The notes beneath the pieces are model-generated. The model was not told where the DNA came from. It worked only from the letters and a program-made list of their open reading frames with translations, and did no database searches. From positions 124,001 through 188,000 of the forward strand of contig NZ_JYIJ01000018.1 in assembly GCF_001543895.1 (NCBI RefSeq): a stretch of DNA of 64,000 nucleotides, written 5' to 3'. Below, piece after piece: positions 37,824 through 46,905 of the stretch. Every line of letters starts with the position of its first letter. Within the stretch, counting starts at the first letter, position 1. Position numbers and translations under genes: made by a program. This stretch comes from Carbonactinospora thermoautotrophica. GTDB taxonomy: Bacteria > Actinomycetota > Actinomycetes > Streptomycetales > Carbonactinosporaceae.

Positions 37824-40811
37824 ATGCTCACCATGCAGGACGCGCTGCTGCGCCTGACCGAGTACTGGGCCGGCCTCGGCTGCGTGGTCAGCCAGCCGAT
37901 GAACACCGAGGTGGGCGCCGGCACGCTCAACCCCGCGACGTTCCTCCGGGTGCTGGGTCCGGAGCCGTGGCGGGTCGCCTACGTGGAGCCGAGCGTGCGT
38001 CCTGACGACAGCCGGTACGGCGACAACCCGAACCGGCTGCAGATGCACACCCAGTACCAGGTCATCCTCAAGCCCGAACCGGGCAACGCCCAGGAGCTGT
38101 ACCTGGACAGCCTGCGCGTCCTCGGCATCGACGTCGACGCCCACGACATCCGGTTCGTGGAGGACAACTGGGCCTCGCCCGCCCTCGGCGCCTGGGGCCT
38201 GGGCTGGGAGGTCTGGCTCGACGGCTTGGAGATCACCCAGTTCACGTACTTCCAACAGGCGGGCAGCCTGCCGCTCGACCCGGTCGCGGTCGAGATCACG
38301 TACGGCGTCGAGCGGATCCTCATGGCCCTGCAGGGGGTCAACCACGTCAAGGACATCCTTTACGCGCCCGGCCTGACCTGGGGCGAGGTCTACGGGCAGG
38401 CCGAGTTCGAGATGAGCACCTACTACCTCGACTCGGCCGACATCGAGGCCAACCGGCAGCTGTTCGAGACCTACGAGGCCGAGGCGCGCCGCATGCTGCA
38501 ACTCCAGCTGCCGATCCCGGCCCACTCGTACGTGCTCAAGTGCTCGCACGCCTTCAACGTGCTCGATTCCCGGGGCGCGATCGGCACCACCGAGCGGGCG
38601 CGGGCCTTCGCCCGGATGCGCAACCTGTCCCGTGAGGTCGCCGAGCTGTGGATCGAGCGGCGCAAGGAGCTGGGCCACCCGCTGGGCGACGAGTCCACCA
38701 AGCCGGTCAAGGCCCTGGAGATCAGCGAGTTCCCGCACCTGGACGCGCCCGCGCCGCTCGCGTTCGAGATCGGCGTGGAGGAACTGCCGGCCGCCGAGGT
38801 GACCCGGCAGGTGGAGGCGGTGCGCGAGGCGCTGGCCGAGAAGCTGGCCGAGACCCGGCTCGGGCACGGTGAGATCCGCGTGTTCGGGTCGCCGCGCCGG
38901 ATCGTCGCGCTCATCGACGCGGTCGAGCCGGTCGAGGCCGCCCACGAGCGCACCATCAAGGGTCCGCGCGTCACCGCCGCGTACGACGAGGACGGCAAGC
39001 CCACCCGGGCGGCGAAGGGCTTCGCGCGCGCCCAGGGCGTGAGCGTCGACCAGCTCGAGCGGATCACGATCGACGGCGTGGAGTACGTCGGCGTGCGCCG
39101 GCCGGTCGCCGGGCGGCCCGCGGCCGAGGTGCTCGCCGAGGTGCTGCCGGCCGTGGTGCTGGGGCTGCGTGCCGACAAGAACATGCGGTGGAACGCGCCC
39201 GGGCTGTCGTTCTCCCGGCCGATCCGCTGGATCGTCGCCCTGCTCGGCGAGCACGTGGTCCCGTTCCAGGTCTCCACGCTGGTCAGCGGCCGGGTGACCC
39301 GCGTGCACCGGACCGCCGACGAGCCGGCCGTGGAGGTGCCGTCCGCCGAGGGGTACCTGAGCTTCCTCGCCCAACACGGCGTGCTGGCCGACTTCGCCGA
39401 GCGCCGCGCCCAGATCGTCACCCAGGCCCAGGACCTGGCCAGCACGGTCGGCGGGGTCATCGACGTGCAGGCCGAGTCCGACCTGCTCGATGAGATCGCC
39501 AACCTGGTCGAGGAGCCCGTGCCGCTGCTCGGCCGGTTCGACGAGAAGTACCTCGCGCTCCCCACCGAGGTGCTCTCCACGGTCATGCGCAAGAAGCAGC
39601 GGTACCTGCCGGTGCGCGACGTGGCCGGCCGGCTGCTGCCGTACTACGTGGCCGTGGCCAACGGCGAGTGCGACGTCGAGCTGGCCGGCACCGGGTACGA
39701 CGCGGTGCTGCGCGCCCGGTACGAGGACGCGTCGTTCTTCTGGAAGAACGACCTCAAGGTCGAGCCGGCCAAGATGAAGCACGGCCTGGCCAAGCTCACC
39801 TTCGCCGAGCGGCTGGGCTCCATGGCCGACCGCTCCGCGCGCATCGCGTCCATCGCGTACGACATCGCCGAGCGCATCGAGATCTCGGCCGACGACTGGG
39901 ACGTGCTCGCCCGGGCCGCCTCCCTGGCCAAGTTCGACCTGGCCTCGGAGATGGTCATCGAGCTGCCCACGTTGGCCGGCGTCATGGCCCGGGAGTACGC
40001 GCTGCGGGCCGGGGAGCCCGAGGCGGTCGCGACCGCGCTGTACGAGATGGAGCTGCCGCGGCACGCCGACGACGAGCTGCCCAGGACGCTACCCGGCGCG
40101 ATCCTCGCCTTGGCCGACCGGCTCGACCTGCTGGCCGGGCTGTTCGCGCTCGGCACCACCCCGAGCGGGTCGTCCGACCCGTTCGGCCTGCGGCGCGCCG
40201 CCCTCGGCGTCACCGCGATCCTGCGCGAGCACCCGCTGCTGCAGGTGCTGACCGTGGAGGCCGGGCTGGTGCTGGCCGGCCGGCACCAGCCGGTCGAGCT
40301 GTCCGAGCAGGCCCTGTCCGAGGCGCTCGGCTTCGTGCTGCGCCGGATCGAGCAGCAGCTGCTCGACGCCGGGCACACCACCGAGGTGGTGCGCGCCGTG
40401 CTGCCGGTCGCGTCGTCGCCCGCGGTGGCCGAGCGCAGCGCGGCGGAGCTGTCCGAGCTGCTGGACGACCCGGAGTTCAAGCAGGTCGCCCAGGCCATGC
40501 AGCGGGTGCGCCGGATCGTCCCGGCCGGCACGCCGTCCAAGTACTACCCGGCGCTGTTCCACTCCGACGCCGAGGCCGACCTGCACGAGGCGCTGACCAA
40601 GGCGCAGAACGACCTGGCCGGCGCGGAGGTGACCCCGGCCCAGTTCCTGGACGCCGCCGCCCGCCTGGCCAAGCCGATCGAGCGGTTCTTCACCGAGGTC
40701 ATGGTCATGGTCGACGACGACCCGGTGGTCAAGGCCAACCGGCTCGGCCTGCTGTCGTCCGTGCGCGCCCTCGGCGAGGGCGTGATCGCCTGGGACCAGC
40801 TCACCATCTGA
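37824..40811 (+). CDS. Glycyl-tRNA synthetase, fused alpha-beta type
   Basis: A 995-residue fusion of the bacterial alpha and beta subunits. The alpha part (residues 1-295) shows [36 protein letters not shown] and [13 protein letters not shown]; a short linker leads to the beta part (from about residue 312, [11 protein letters not shown]), which includes KNMRWN, the HD-like domain and the anticodon-binding end [19 protein letters not shown]. All key motifs look intact. Fused forms are known in chlamydiae and scattered bacteria. Having it beside the single-chain enzyme is unusual; it may be acquired, redundant or condition-specific. Codon use is like its neighbours. Confidence 0.95.
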   Translation: MLTMQDALLRLTEYWAGLGCVVSQPMNTEVGAGTLNPATFLRVLGPEPWRVAYVEPSVRPDDSRYGDNPNRLQMHTQYQVILKPEPGNAQELYLDSLRVLGIDVDAHDIRFVEDNWASPALGAWGLGWEVWLDGLEITQFTYFQQAGSLPLDPVAVEITYGVERILMALQGVNHVKDILYAPGLTWGEVYGQAEFEMSTYYLDSADIEANRQLFETYEAEARRMLQLQLPIPAHSYVLKCSHAFNVLDSRGAIGTTERARAFARMRNLSREVAELWIERRKELGHPLGDESTKPVKALEISEFPHLDAPAPLAFEIGVEELPAAEVTRQVEAVREALAEKLAETRLGHGEIRVFGSPRRIVALIDAVEPVEAAHERTIKGPRVTAAYDEDGKPTRAAKGFARAQGVSVDQLERITIDGVEYVGVRRPVAGRPAAEVLAEVLPAVVLGLRADKNMRWNAPGLSFSRPIRWIVALLGEHVVPFQVSTLVSGRVTRVHRTADEPAVEVPSAEGYLSFLAQHGVLADFAERRAQIVTQAQDLASTVGGVIDVQAESDLLDEIANLVEEPVPLLGRFDEKYLALPTEVLSTVMRKKQRYLPVRDVAGRLLPYYVAVANGECDVELAGTGYDAVLRARYEDASFFWKNDLKVEPAKMKHGLAKLTFAERLGSMADRSARIASIAYDIAERIEISADDWDVLARAASLAKFDLASEMVIELPTLAGVMAREYALRAGEPEAVATALYEMELPRHADDELPRTLPGAILALADRLDLLAGLFALGTTPSGSSDPFGLRRAALGVTAILREHPLLQVLTVEAGLVLAGRHQPVELSEQALSEALGFVLRRIEQQLLDAGHTTEVVRAVLPVASSPAVAERSAAELSELLDDPEFKQVAQAMQRVRRIVPAGTPSKYYPALFHSDAEADLHEALTKAQNDLAGAEVTPAQFLDAAARLAKPIERFFTEVMVMVDDDPVVKANRLGLLSSVRALGEGVIAWDQLTI

Positions 40812-40817
40812 GCCCCC

Positions 40818-40857
40818 GCGTGGAGTGTGCGTGTGTGACGACACGCACACTCCACGC
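40818..40857. terminator. Long hairpin after the fused synthetase
   Basis: GCGTGGAGTGTGCGTGT pairs perfectly over 17 bp with the segment 40841-40857, with a six-base loop. It starts seven bases after the stop codon and is the probable transcript end, although no U tract follows. Confidence 0.75.
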
Positions 40858-41064
40858 CACCGCGGCGAACTCCAGCCACCGCTGCCCGGCCAGGCCGCGT
40901 CCCGCTCCCCACCTCGCCGGCGAGGGCGAGACGCGGGACCGATCGAAATTCCCTCGTTCGGAGGAGTTTCAGCTGGGTTGATCAACGAGAGGATGGGCCC
41001 GTATCGGCCAGATCGATCCGGAACGGAACGCTTCCGGCTGTGACGGGCGGGTGAGGAGGCTCCG

Positions 41065-41916
41065 GTGCCCCAGGGGTTGTCCATCCACATCGGACTCAAC
41101 CAGGTCGACCCGGAGGCGTACGACGGGTGGAGCGGTGACCTGGTCGCCTGTGAGCAGGACGCCAGGGACATGGCGGCGCTCGCCGGGGCAGCCGGGTTCC
41201 GGGTGGGGTCGACGCTGCTCACCAAGGACGCGACCGTCAAAAACGTCACCTCAGCGCTCCGGGACGCGGCGCGGACGCTGGAGCGCGGGGACATCCTGTT
41301 CCTCAGCTACTCCGGGCACGGCAGCCAGGTACCGGACCTCAACCAGGACGAGGCCGACCGGCGGGACGAGACGTGGGTGCTGTACGACCGGCAACTGCTC
41401 GACGACGAGCTGTTCGAGCTGTTCGGCGGTTTCGCCGCGGGCGTGCGGATCCTCATGCTGTCCGACAGCTGCCACAGCGGCACGGTCGCCCGGAAACTGC
41501 CCGATGTGCTGAGCCCGATGGAGCTGGACCGGCGTTTCGGCGTGCGCGACCCGGCCCAGGTGCGGGCGAGGATCAGGACGGTGCCGCTGGACGTCCAGGC
41601 CTGGCACTACCGGCAGCACCACGACCAGTACGCCGAGATCCAGCGGTCGACGCGGGCCGGTGACCGGCGCGAGATCGGGGCCAGCGTGCTGCTCATATCC
41701 GGCTGCCAGGACAACCAGACCTCGGCTGACGGCCCGGTCAACGGGTTGTTCACCGGCACGCTGCTCCAGGTCTGGCAGAACGGGCGGTTCCGGGGCGACT
41801 ACCGGCGGTTCCACCGGGAGATCACGGCGCTGATGCCGCCGGACCAGACCCCCAACCTGTTCCTGGCCGGCCAGGCAGACCGGGGTTTCGTCCGCCAGCG
41901 GCCGTTCACGATCTGA
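41065..41916 (+). CDS. Caspase-family (metacaspase-like) peptidase
   Basis: A 283-residue single-domain C14 peptidase. The catalytic histidine is His85 in LSYSGHGSQ and the cysteine is Cys136 in LSDSCHSGT, and QDARDMAALA near residue 31 matches the conserved helix of metacaspases. It has no signal peptide or partner domain. GTG 41065 is preceded by GAGGAGG with five bases spacing. It is isolated between the synthetase hairpin and dusB. Bacterial caspase-like proteases are linked to programmed death or defence, but the substrate here is unknown. Confidence 0.88.
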   Translation: MPQGLSIHIGLNQVDPEAYDGWSGDLVACEQDARDMAALAGAAGFRVGSTLLTKDATVKNVTSALRDAARTLERGDILFLSYSGHGSQVPDLNQDEADRRDETWVLYDRQLLDDELFELFGGFAAGVRILMLSDSCHSGTVARKLPDVLSPMELDRRFGVRDPAQVRARIRTVPLDVQAWHYRQHHDQYAEIQRSTRAGDRREIGASVLLISGCQDNQTSADGPVNGLFTGTLLQVWQNGRFRGDYRRFHREITALMPPDQTPNLFLAGQADRGFVRQRPFTI

Positions 41917-41995
41917 GCGGCGGCAGGCGGGCCTTCGGCGCGGTGCCGGCACAATAGGGAGGTTGTCCGTTCAACCGCCCCGAAGGGTACAGGTA

Positions 41996-43150
41996 GTGAC
42001 CGTCGCTGACACCAGTGCCGCGCGGCCGGGGGAGTTCCGGCCGCTGCGCGTGGGGCCGTACCAGGTGTGGCCGCCGGTCGTGCTCGCGCCGATGGCCGGC
42101 ATCACCAACGCGCCGTTCCGTGTCCTGTGCCGGGAGTACGGCGCCGGCCTGTACGTGTCCGAGATGATCACCTCGCGGGCGCTCGTCGAGCGGGACGAGA
42201 AGACCTTGAGCCTGATCCGGTTCGCCCCTGGGGAGCACCCGCGCAGCCTCCAGCTGTACGGGGTGGACCCGGCGACCGTCGCGGACGCGGTCAAGATCGT
42301 CGTGGGTGAGGGCCTGGCCGACCACGTCGACCTGAACTTTGGCTGCCCGGTGCCCAAGGTGACCCGGCGGGGCGGCGGCGCGGCGCTCCCGTACAAGCGG
42401 AACCTGCTGCGCGACATCCTGCGCGCCGCGGTGCGGGCGGCCGGGGACGTGCCGGTGACCGTGAAGATGCGCAAGGGCATCGACGAGGACCACCTGACGT
42501 ACCTGGACGCCGGCCGCATCGCCCAGGACGAGGGGGTGGCCGCGGTCGCCCTGCACGGCCGGACCGCGGCGCAGATGTACGACGGGCGGGCTGACTGGTC
42601 GGCCATCGCCCGGCTGAAGGAGGCCCTGGACATCCCGGTCCTGGGCAACGGCGACATCTGGCAGGCGTCCGACGCGATCCGCATGATGCGCCAGACCGGC
42701 TGCGACGGCGTGGTGGTCGGCCGCGGCTGCCTGGGCCGGCCCTGGCTGTTCCGCGACCTGGCGTTCGCGTTCGCGGGCCGTGCCGAGACCACCGCGCCCC
42801 GGCTGGGCGAGGTGGCGGCCACCATGCGCCGCCACGCCGAGCTGCTGGCCGCCTGGATGGGCGAGGTCCGCGCGATGCGGGACTTCCGCAAGCACGTGAG
42901 CTGGTATCTCAAGGGGTTCGTGGTCGGCAACGACCTGCGCGCCCGGATGGGCATGGTCAGCACGCTGGCCGAGCTGGACGCCCTGCTCGGGGAGTTGGAC
43001 CCGGACCAACCCTGGCCGGCCGCGGTCGCCGTCCAGCCGCGGGGCCGGCAGACCGGCTCGCGTCGGGTCCACCTGCCCGCGGGCTGGCTGGACTCCCCCG
43101 AGGTCGAGGCCCCGCCCACCGAGGCCGAACTGGCCCACTCCGGCGGGTGA
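41996..43150 (+). CDS. dusB: tRNA-dihydrouridine synthase
   Basis: A 384-residue FMN enzyme that reduces uridines in tRNA. APMAGITNAPFR lies at residues 31-42, the catalytic cysteine is Cys117 in DLNFGCPVPKVTRRGGGAAL, and VVVGRGCLGRPW is the phosphate-binding loop. A TTG at 41963 directly after TAGGGAGG would add 11 residues; GTG 41996 matches the family start less ambiguously. The C-terminal 60 residues beyond the helical domain are poorly conserved. Confidence 0.92.
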   Translation: MTVADTSAARPGEFRPLRVGPYQVWPPVVLAPMAGITNAPFRVLCREYGAGLYVSEMITSRALVERDEKTLSLIRFAPGEHPRSLQLYGVDPATVADAVKIVVGEGLADHVDLNFGCPVPKVTRRGGGAALPYKRNLLRDILRAAVRAAGDVPVTVKMRKGIDEDHLTYLDAGRIAQDEGVAAVALHGRTAAQMYDGRADWSAIARLKEALDIPVLGNGDIWQASDAIRMMRQTGCDGVVVGRGCLGRPWLFRDLAFAFAGRAETTAPRLGEVAATMRRHAELLAAWMGEVRAMRDFRKHVSWYLKGFVVGNDLRARMGMVSTLAELDALLGELDPDQPWPAAVAVQPRGRQTGSRRVHLPAGWLDSPEVEAPPTEAELAHSGG

Positions 43151-43760
43151 CCCGCCGCCTGGTCCCCGGCCGCTTGGCTACGCCGCCGGGCACCCGAGGA
43201 TCGGCGACCACGCGGGGTGTAACGCATCCGGGCCGCGCGTCGCTATACGAGCGTCCGGGTTCGCTTCCCGCGCCGTCGTTCCGGCGAGCAAGCGGACTCA
43301 CCGTCGGCCGGGCGGTTTCGCGGTCCTGCCCGGCCGGCGGTCTCCGGTCAACTGCTGCGCGACTGGGCCAGGGCGGCCCGGACCAGCGTCTTTGGAGCGT
43401 GTTGCGGGGTCCTGTGGCCAGCGCCGGCCAGCCGCACGAACGCATGTAGGTGGCGCGGGCCGCGCCCGGTCCGAAGGCAGGGTCCGCCCCACACGTACGT
43501 GGGTGGGCCGGCGGCAGGTTCTGTTCCAGGTCCGCGTCGATCGCCCGGTACCGGTTGAGCGTGGCGTCCCACCGCGCGCGGGTACGCACCCGGTCCCGGC
43601 CCCAGGAGCCGCGGAACGGAAACCGCGCGGCAGGAGCATCGGGCGGCCGGTCACGTCGACGTCGAAGGCGAGGGCGGCCACGCGTACTTCCATGATCGTC
43701 ACGGTGGACCGCGCGCGGATCGGAACGGTGCGGCGGGTCATCCCGCGGTAACCCGCCGGT
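43151..43760. other. Gap between dusB and ppdK; possible decayed gene
   Basis: About 600 bases with no intact gene. On the minus strand two partial frames read like damaged coding sequence: MEVRVAALAFDVDVTGRPML from about 43692 downward, then, in another frame, RWDATLNRYRAIDADLEQNL below about 43600. Together they suggest an old gene broken by a frameshift, but I cannot recognise a family. No RNA gene was found here. Confidence 0.35.
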
Positions 43761-43765
43761 AACCA

Positions 43766-43785
43766 CATGTGAACTTGATCACATG
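43766..43785. promoter_or_regulatory. CRP-type binding site upstream of ppdK
   Basis: CATGTGAACTTGATCACATG is a seven-base inverted repeat with a six-base spacer and contains TGTGA-N6-TCACA, the consensus of CRP/FNR-family regulators. It lies about 260 bases before ppdK, at the edge of the AT-rich leader. Control of ppdK or of a transcript into the gap by a cAMP receptor protein is plausible. Confidence 0.7.
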
Positions 43786-44043
43786 ATTCCTTCACGCCTC
43801 GAACGCAACCGGCAAGAAAAAGGCCGTCTCGCGGTTGTGAGCAATCCGGCGGGACGGGGGGATTATGGAGTCGGGGCCATTTGTCGGCCGGTTTTTCCGT
43901 CTCGTGAATTAACCTTTTGAATCCTTTAGAAAAATGGTCATTTCGACTATGAATCGTAGGTTTTAATGCTCTTGAGATGGGCAGTCCAAAGGCTTGGCTA
44001 CGCTTCCGGCTAAGTCAGGGCGACTCGTGCGGGAGGAGTTGCG
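43786..44043 (+). promoter_or_regulatory. AT-rich upstream region of ppdK
   Basis: About 260 bases far richer in A and T than the rest of the window, notably 43905-43980 (AATTAACC, TTGAATCCTTTAG, GGTTTTAATGC). It contains no gene and probably holds the promoter and a long 5' leader of ppdK. No known riboswitch was recognised. The last bases carry GGGAGGAG, the ribosome binding site. Confidence 0.5.
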
Positions 44044-46755
44044 GTGCCCAAGTACGTGTACGACTTCACCGAGGGCAACAAAGACATGAAAGATCTCCTC
44101 GGTGGCAAGGGCGCGAACCTCGCCGAGATGACCAATCTCGGCCTGCCGGTTCCTCCGGGGTTCACGATCACCACCGAGGCCTGCCGGGTCTACCTCGCGA
44201 GCGGAGCCGAGCCCCCCGAGTTGCGGGACGAGGTGACCGAGCACCTGGAGACGCTGGAGAAGAAGATGGGCAAGCGGCTCGGCCAGCCCGACAACCCGCT
44301 GCTCGTCTCCGTCCGTTCCGGGGCCAAGTTCTCCATGCCCGGCATGATGGACACCGTCCTCAACATCGGGCTCAACGACCAGTCCGTCCACGGGTTGGCG
44401 GCCCAGTCCGGCGGCGATGAGCGTTTCGCCTGGGACTCCTACCGCCGGCTCATCCAGATGTTCGGCAAGACCGTCCTCGGCGTGCCGGGCGAGCGTTTCG
44501 AGGAGGCGCTGGAGGAGGCCAAGCGCGTCAAGGGCACCGAGAGCGACCTCGGCTTGGACGCGCAGGACTTCCGCAAGCTCGTCGACACCTACAAGCACAT
44601 CGTGCGCGAGCACACCGGCCGGGAGTTCCCGCAGGATCCGCGCGAGCAGATGGACCTGGCCATCCGTGCGGTCTTCGACTCCTGGAACGGCGAGCGCGCC
44701 CGCCTGTACCGCCGGCAGGAACGTATCCCCCACGACCTCGGCACCGCCGTCAACGTGGTGGCGATGGTGTTCGGGAACATGGGCATGGACTCCGGCACCG
44801 GGGTCGCCTTCACCCGTGACCCGAGTTCTGGCCGCCAGGGCGTCTACGGCGACTACCTGCAGAACGCCCAGGGCGAGGATGTCGTCGCCGGCATCCGCAA
44901 CACCGTCCCGCTGCAGGAGCTCGAGAAGATCGACAAGAAGTCCTACGACGAGCTGCTGCGGATCATGGAGGTCTTGGAAAACCATTACCGAGACCTCTGC
45001 GACATCGAGTTCACGATCGAGCGCGGCAAACTCTGGATGCTGCAGACCCGAGTGGGCAAGCGCACCGCCGCGGCGGCCTTCTGCATCGCCACGCAGCTCG
45101 TCGACCAGGGCCTGATCGACATGGACGAGGCCCTCAAGCGGGTCAACGGCGTCCAGCTCGCCCAGCTCATGTTCCCCCGCTTCGACGAGAACGCGGTCGC
45201 GGCGGGGAAGGCCAAGCGGATCGCGCGGGGTATCGCGGCCTCGCCGGGCGCCGCGGTCGGCAAGGCCGTCTTCGACCAGGACACCGCCGTCAAGTGGTCC
45301 CAGTCGGGGGAGAAGGTCATCCTGATCCGCCGCGAGACCAACCCCGACGACCTCAACGGCATGATCGCCGCCGAGGGCATCCTCACCAGCCGCGGCGGCA
45401 AGACCTCGCACGCCGCCGTGGTCGCCCGCGGCATGGGCAAGACCTGCGTGTGCGGTGCCGAGGAACTGGACGTCGACGTCAAGCTTCGGCGGATGACCGC
45501 GCCCGGTGGCATCGTCGTCGAAGAGGGCGACGTGATCTCGATCGACGGCACCACCGGGCAGGTGTACCTGGGTGAGGTGCCGGTCGTGCCGTCGCCGGTC
45601 GTCGAGTACTTCGAGGGCCGGCTCGACCCGCAGGACGCGGGCGCGGACGAGCTGGTCCGGGCGGTGGACCGGATCATGAAGCACGCCGACGCCAAGCGCC
45701 GGCTGCGGGTGCGGGCCAACGCCGACACCCCCGAGGACTCCGCGCGGGCCCGCCGGTTCGGCGCGGAGGGCATCGGGCTGTGCCGGACCGAGCACATGTT
45801 CCTCGGCGAGCGGCGCAAGCACGTCGAGCGGCTCATCCTGGCCGACACCGAGGCCGAGCGGGAGGAGGCGCTCGCCGCGCTGCTCCCGCTGCAGCGGCAG
45901 GACTTCATCGGCATCTTCGAGGCGATGGACGGGCTGCCGGTCACGATCCGGCTGCTCGACCCGCCGCTGCACGAGTTCCTGCCCGACCTCACCGAGCTGT
46001 CGGTACGGGTCGCGGTCGCCGAGGCCCGCGGGGAAAAGAACGAGGACGACCTGCGCCTGCTCCAGGCCGTGCGCCGGCTGCACGAGCAGAACCCCATGCT
46101 CGGCCTGCGCGGCGTGCGGCTCGGCCTGGTCGTGCCCGGCCTGTTCATCATGCAGGTCCGCGCCATCGCCGAGGCCGCGGCCGAGCGCCGGAAGGCCGGC
46201 GGCGACCCGCGGGCGGAGATCATGATCCCGCTGGTCGGCGCGGTCCAGGAGCTGGAGATCATCCGCGAGGAGTCCGAACGGGTCCTCGCCGAGGTCGCGC
46301 GCGAGACCGGGATCGAGTTGGACGCGCTGATCGGCACCATGATCGAGCTGCCGCGGGCGGCCCTCACCGCGGGACAGATCGCCGAGTGCGCCCAGTTCTT
46401 CTCGTTCGGCACCAACGACCTCACCCAGACCACCTGGGGCTTCTCCCGGGACGACGTCGAGGCCGCGTTCTTCTCCACGTACCTGGAGAAGGGCATCTTC
46501 GGCGTCTCGCCGTTCGAGGCGCTGGACCGTGACGGCGTCGGCCGGTTGATCAGGATCGCCGCCGAGGAGGGCCGCGCGGCCCGGCCGGACCTCAAGCTCG
46601 GCGTCTGCGGCGAGCACGGCGGTGACCCTGAGTCCGTGCACTTCTTCCACGAGGTCGGGCTCGACTACGTGTCCTGCTCGCCGTTCCGGGTGCCGGTCGC
46701 GCGCCTGGAGGCGGGCCGGGCCGCCGTGGCGGGCGAGGGCAGCGACAGCCGGTAG
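44044..46755 (+). CDS. ppdK: Pyruvate, phosphate dikinase
   Basis: A 903-residue enzyme that interconverts pyruvate, ATP and phosphate with PEP, AMP and diphosphate. The N-terminal nucleotide-binding domain begins KYVYDFTEGNKDMKDLLGGKGANLAEM, the phosphohistidine domain carries His456 in GGKTSHAAVVARG, and the C-terminal PEP/pyruvate barrel ends with GVCGEHGGDPESV and the conserved Cys. Length is normal. GTG 44044 follows GGGAGGAGTTGCG. The upstream CRP site suggests control by carbon supply, in line with a role in PEP supply or reversal of glycolysis. Confidence 0.97.
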   Translation: MPKYVYDFTEGNKDMKDLLGGKGANLAEMTNLGLPVPPGFTITTEACRVYLASGAEPPELRDEVTEHLETLEKKMGKRLGQPDNPLLVSVRSGAKFSMPGMMDTVLNIGLNDQSVHGLAAQSGGDERFAWDSYRRLIQMFGKTVLGVPGERFEEALEEAKRVKGTESDLGLDAQDFRKLVDTYKHIVREHTGREFPQDPREQMDLAIRAVFDSWNGERARLYRRQERIPHDLGTAVNVVAMVFGNMGMDSGTGVAFTRDPSSGRQGVYGDYLQNAQGEDVVAGIRNTVPLQELEKIDKKSYDELLRIMEVLENHYRDLCDIEFTIERGKLWMLQTRVGKRTAAAAFCIATQLVDQGLIDMDEALKRVNGVQLAQLMFPRFDENAVAAGKAKRIARGIAASPGAAVGKAVFDQDTAVKWSQSGEKVILIRRETNPDDLNGMIAAEGILTSRGGKTSHAAVVARGMGKTCVCGAEELDVDVKLRRMTAPGGIVVEEGDVISIDGTTGQVYLGEVPVVPSPVVEYFEGRLDPQDAGADELVRAVDRIMKHADAKRRLRVRANADTPEDSARARRFGAEGIGLCRTEHMFLGERRKHVERLILADTEAEREEALAALLPLQRQDFIGIFEAMDGLPVTIRLLDPPLHEFLPDLTELSVRVAVAEARGEKNEDDLRLLQAVRRLHEQNPMLGLRGVRLGLVVPGLFIMQVRAIAEAAAERRKAGGDPRAEIMIPLVGAVQELEIIREESERVLAEVARETGIELDALIGTMIELPRAALTAGQIAECAQFFSFGTNDLTQTTWGFSRDDVEAAFFSTYLEKGIFGVSPFEALDRDGVGRLIRIAAEEGRAARPDLKLGVCGEHGGDPESVHFFHEVGLDYVSCSPFRVPVARLEAGRAAVAGEGSDSR

Positions 46756-46817
46756 CCTCGCCGGCCGGGTACCGCCGGGGCGGCGCGTCCTGCCTCCGAA
46801 GCATCCGATCGGGGGAA

Positions 46818-46867
46818 CCCGTGCGTCCGGTCGGCGCGATCAGGCGTCGCGCCGGCCGGCGCACGGG
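46818..46867. terminator. Long hairpin between ppdK and dgt
   Basis: A 20-bp stem (one bulged T, one wobble pair) built from CCCGTGCG plus CCGGTCGGCGCG on the left and CGCGCCGGCCGG plus CGCACGGG on the right, with a nine-base loop at 46839-46847. It probably ends the ppdK transcript. It covers a GTG at 46867, which argues against using that codon as the dgt start. Confidence 0.75.
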
Positions 46868-46905
46868 TGTTGATGTCGCAGCCGGCGGGTAACCTGCGAA
46901 ACGCG

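Noticed and set aside
43210-43290. tRNA-like sequence with GGGTTCGCTTCCC
   Set aside because: A T-arm-like hairpin exists but no matching acceptor, D or anticodon stems can be built.
46867-46905. GTG 46867 as start of dgt
   Set aside because: The codon lies at the foot of a 20-bp hairpin that probably ends the ppdK transcript; ATG 46906 is more likely.
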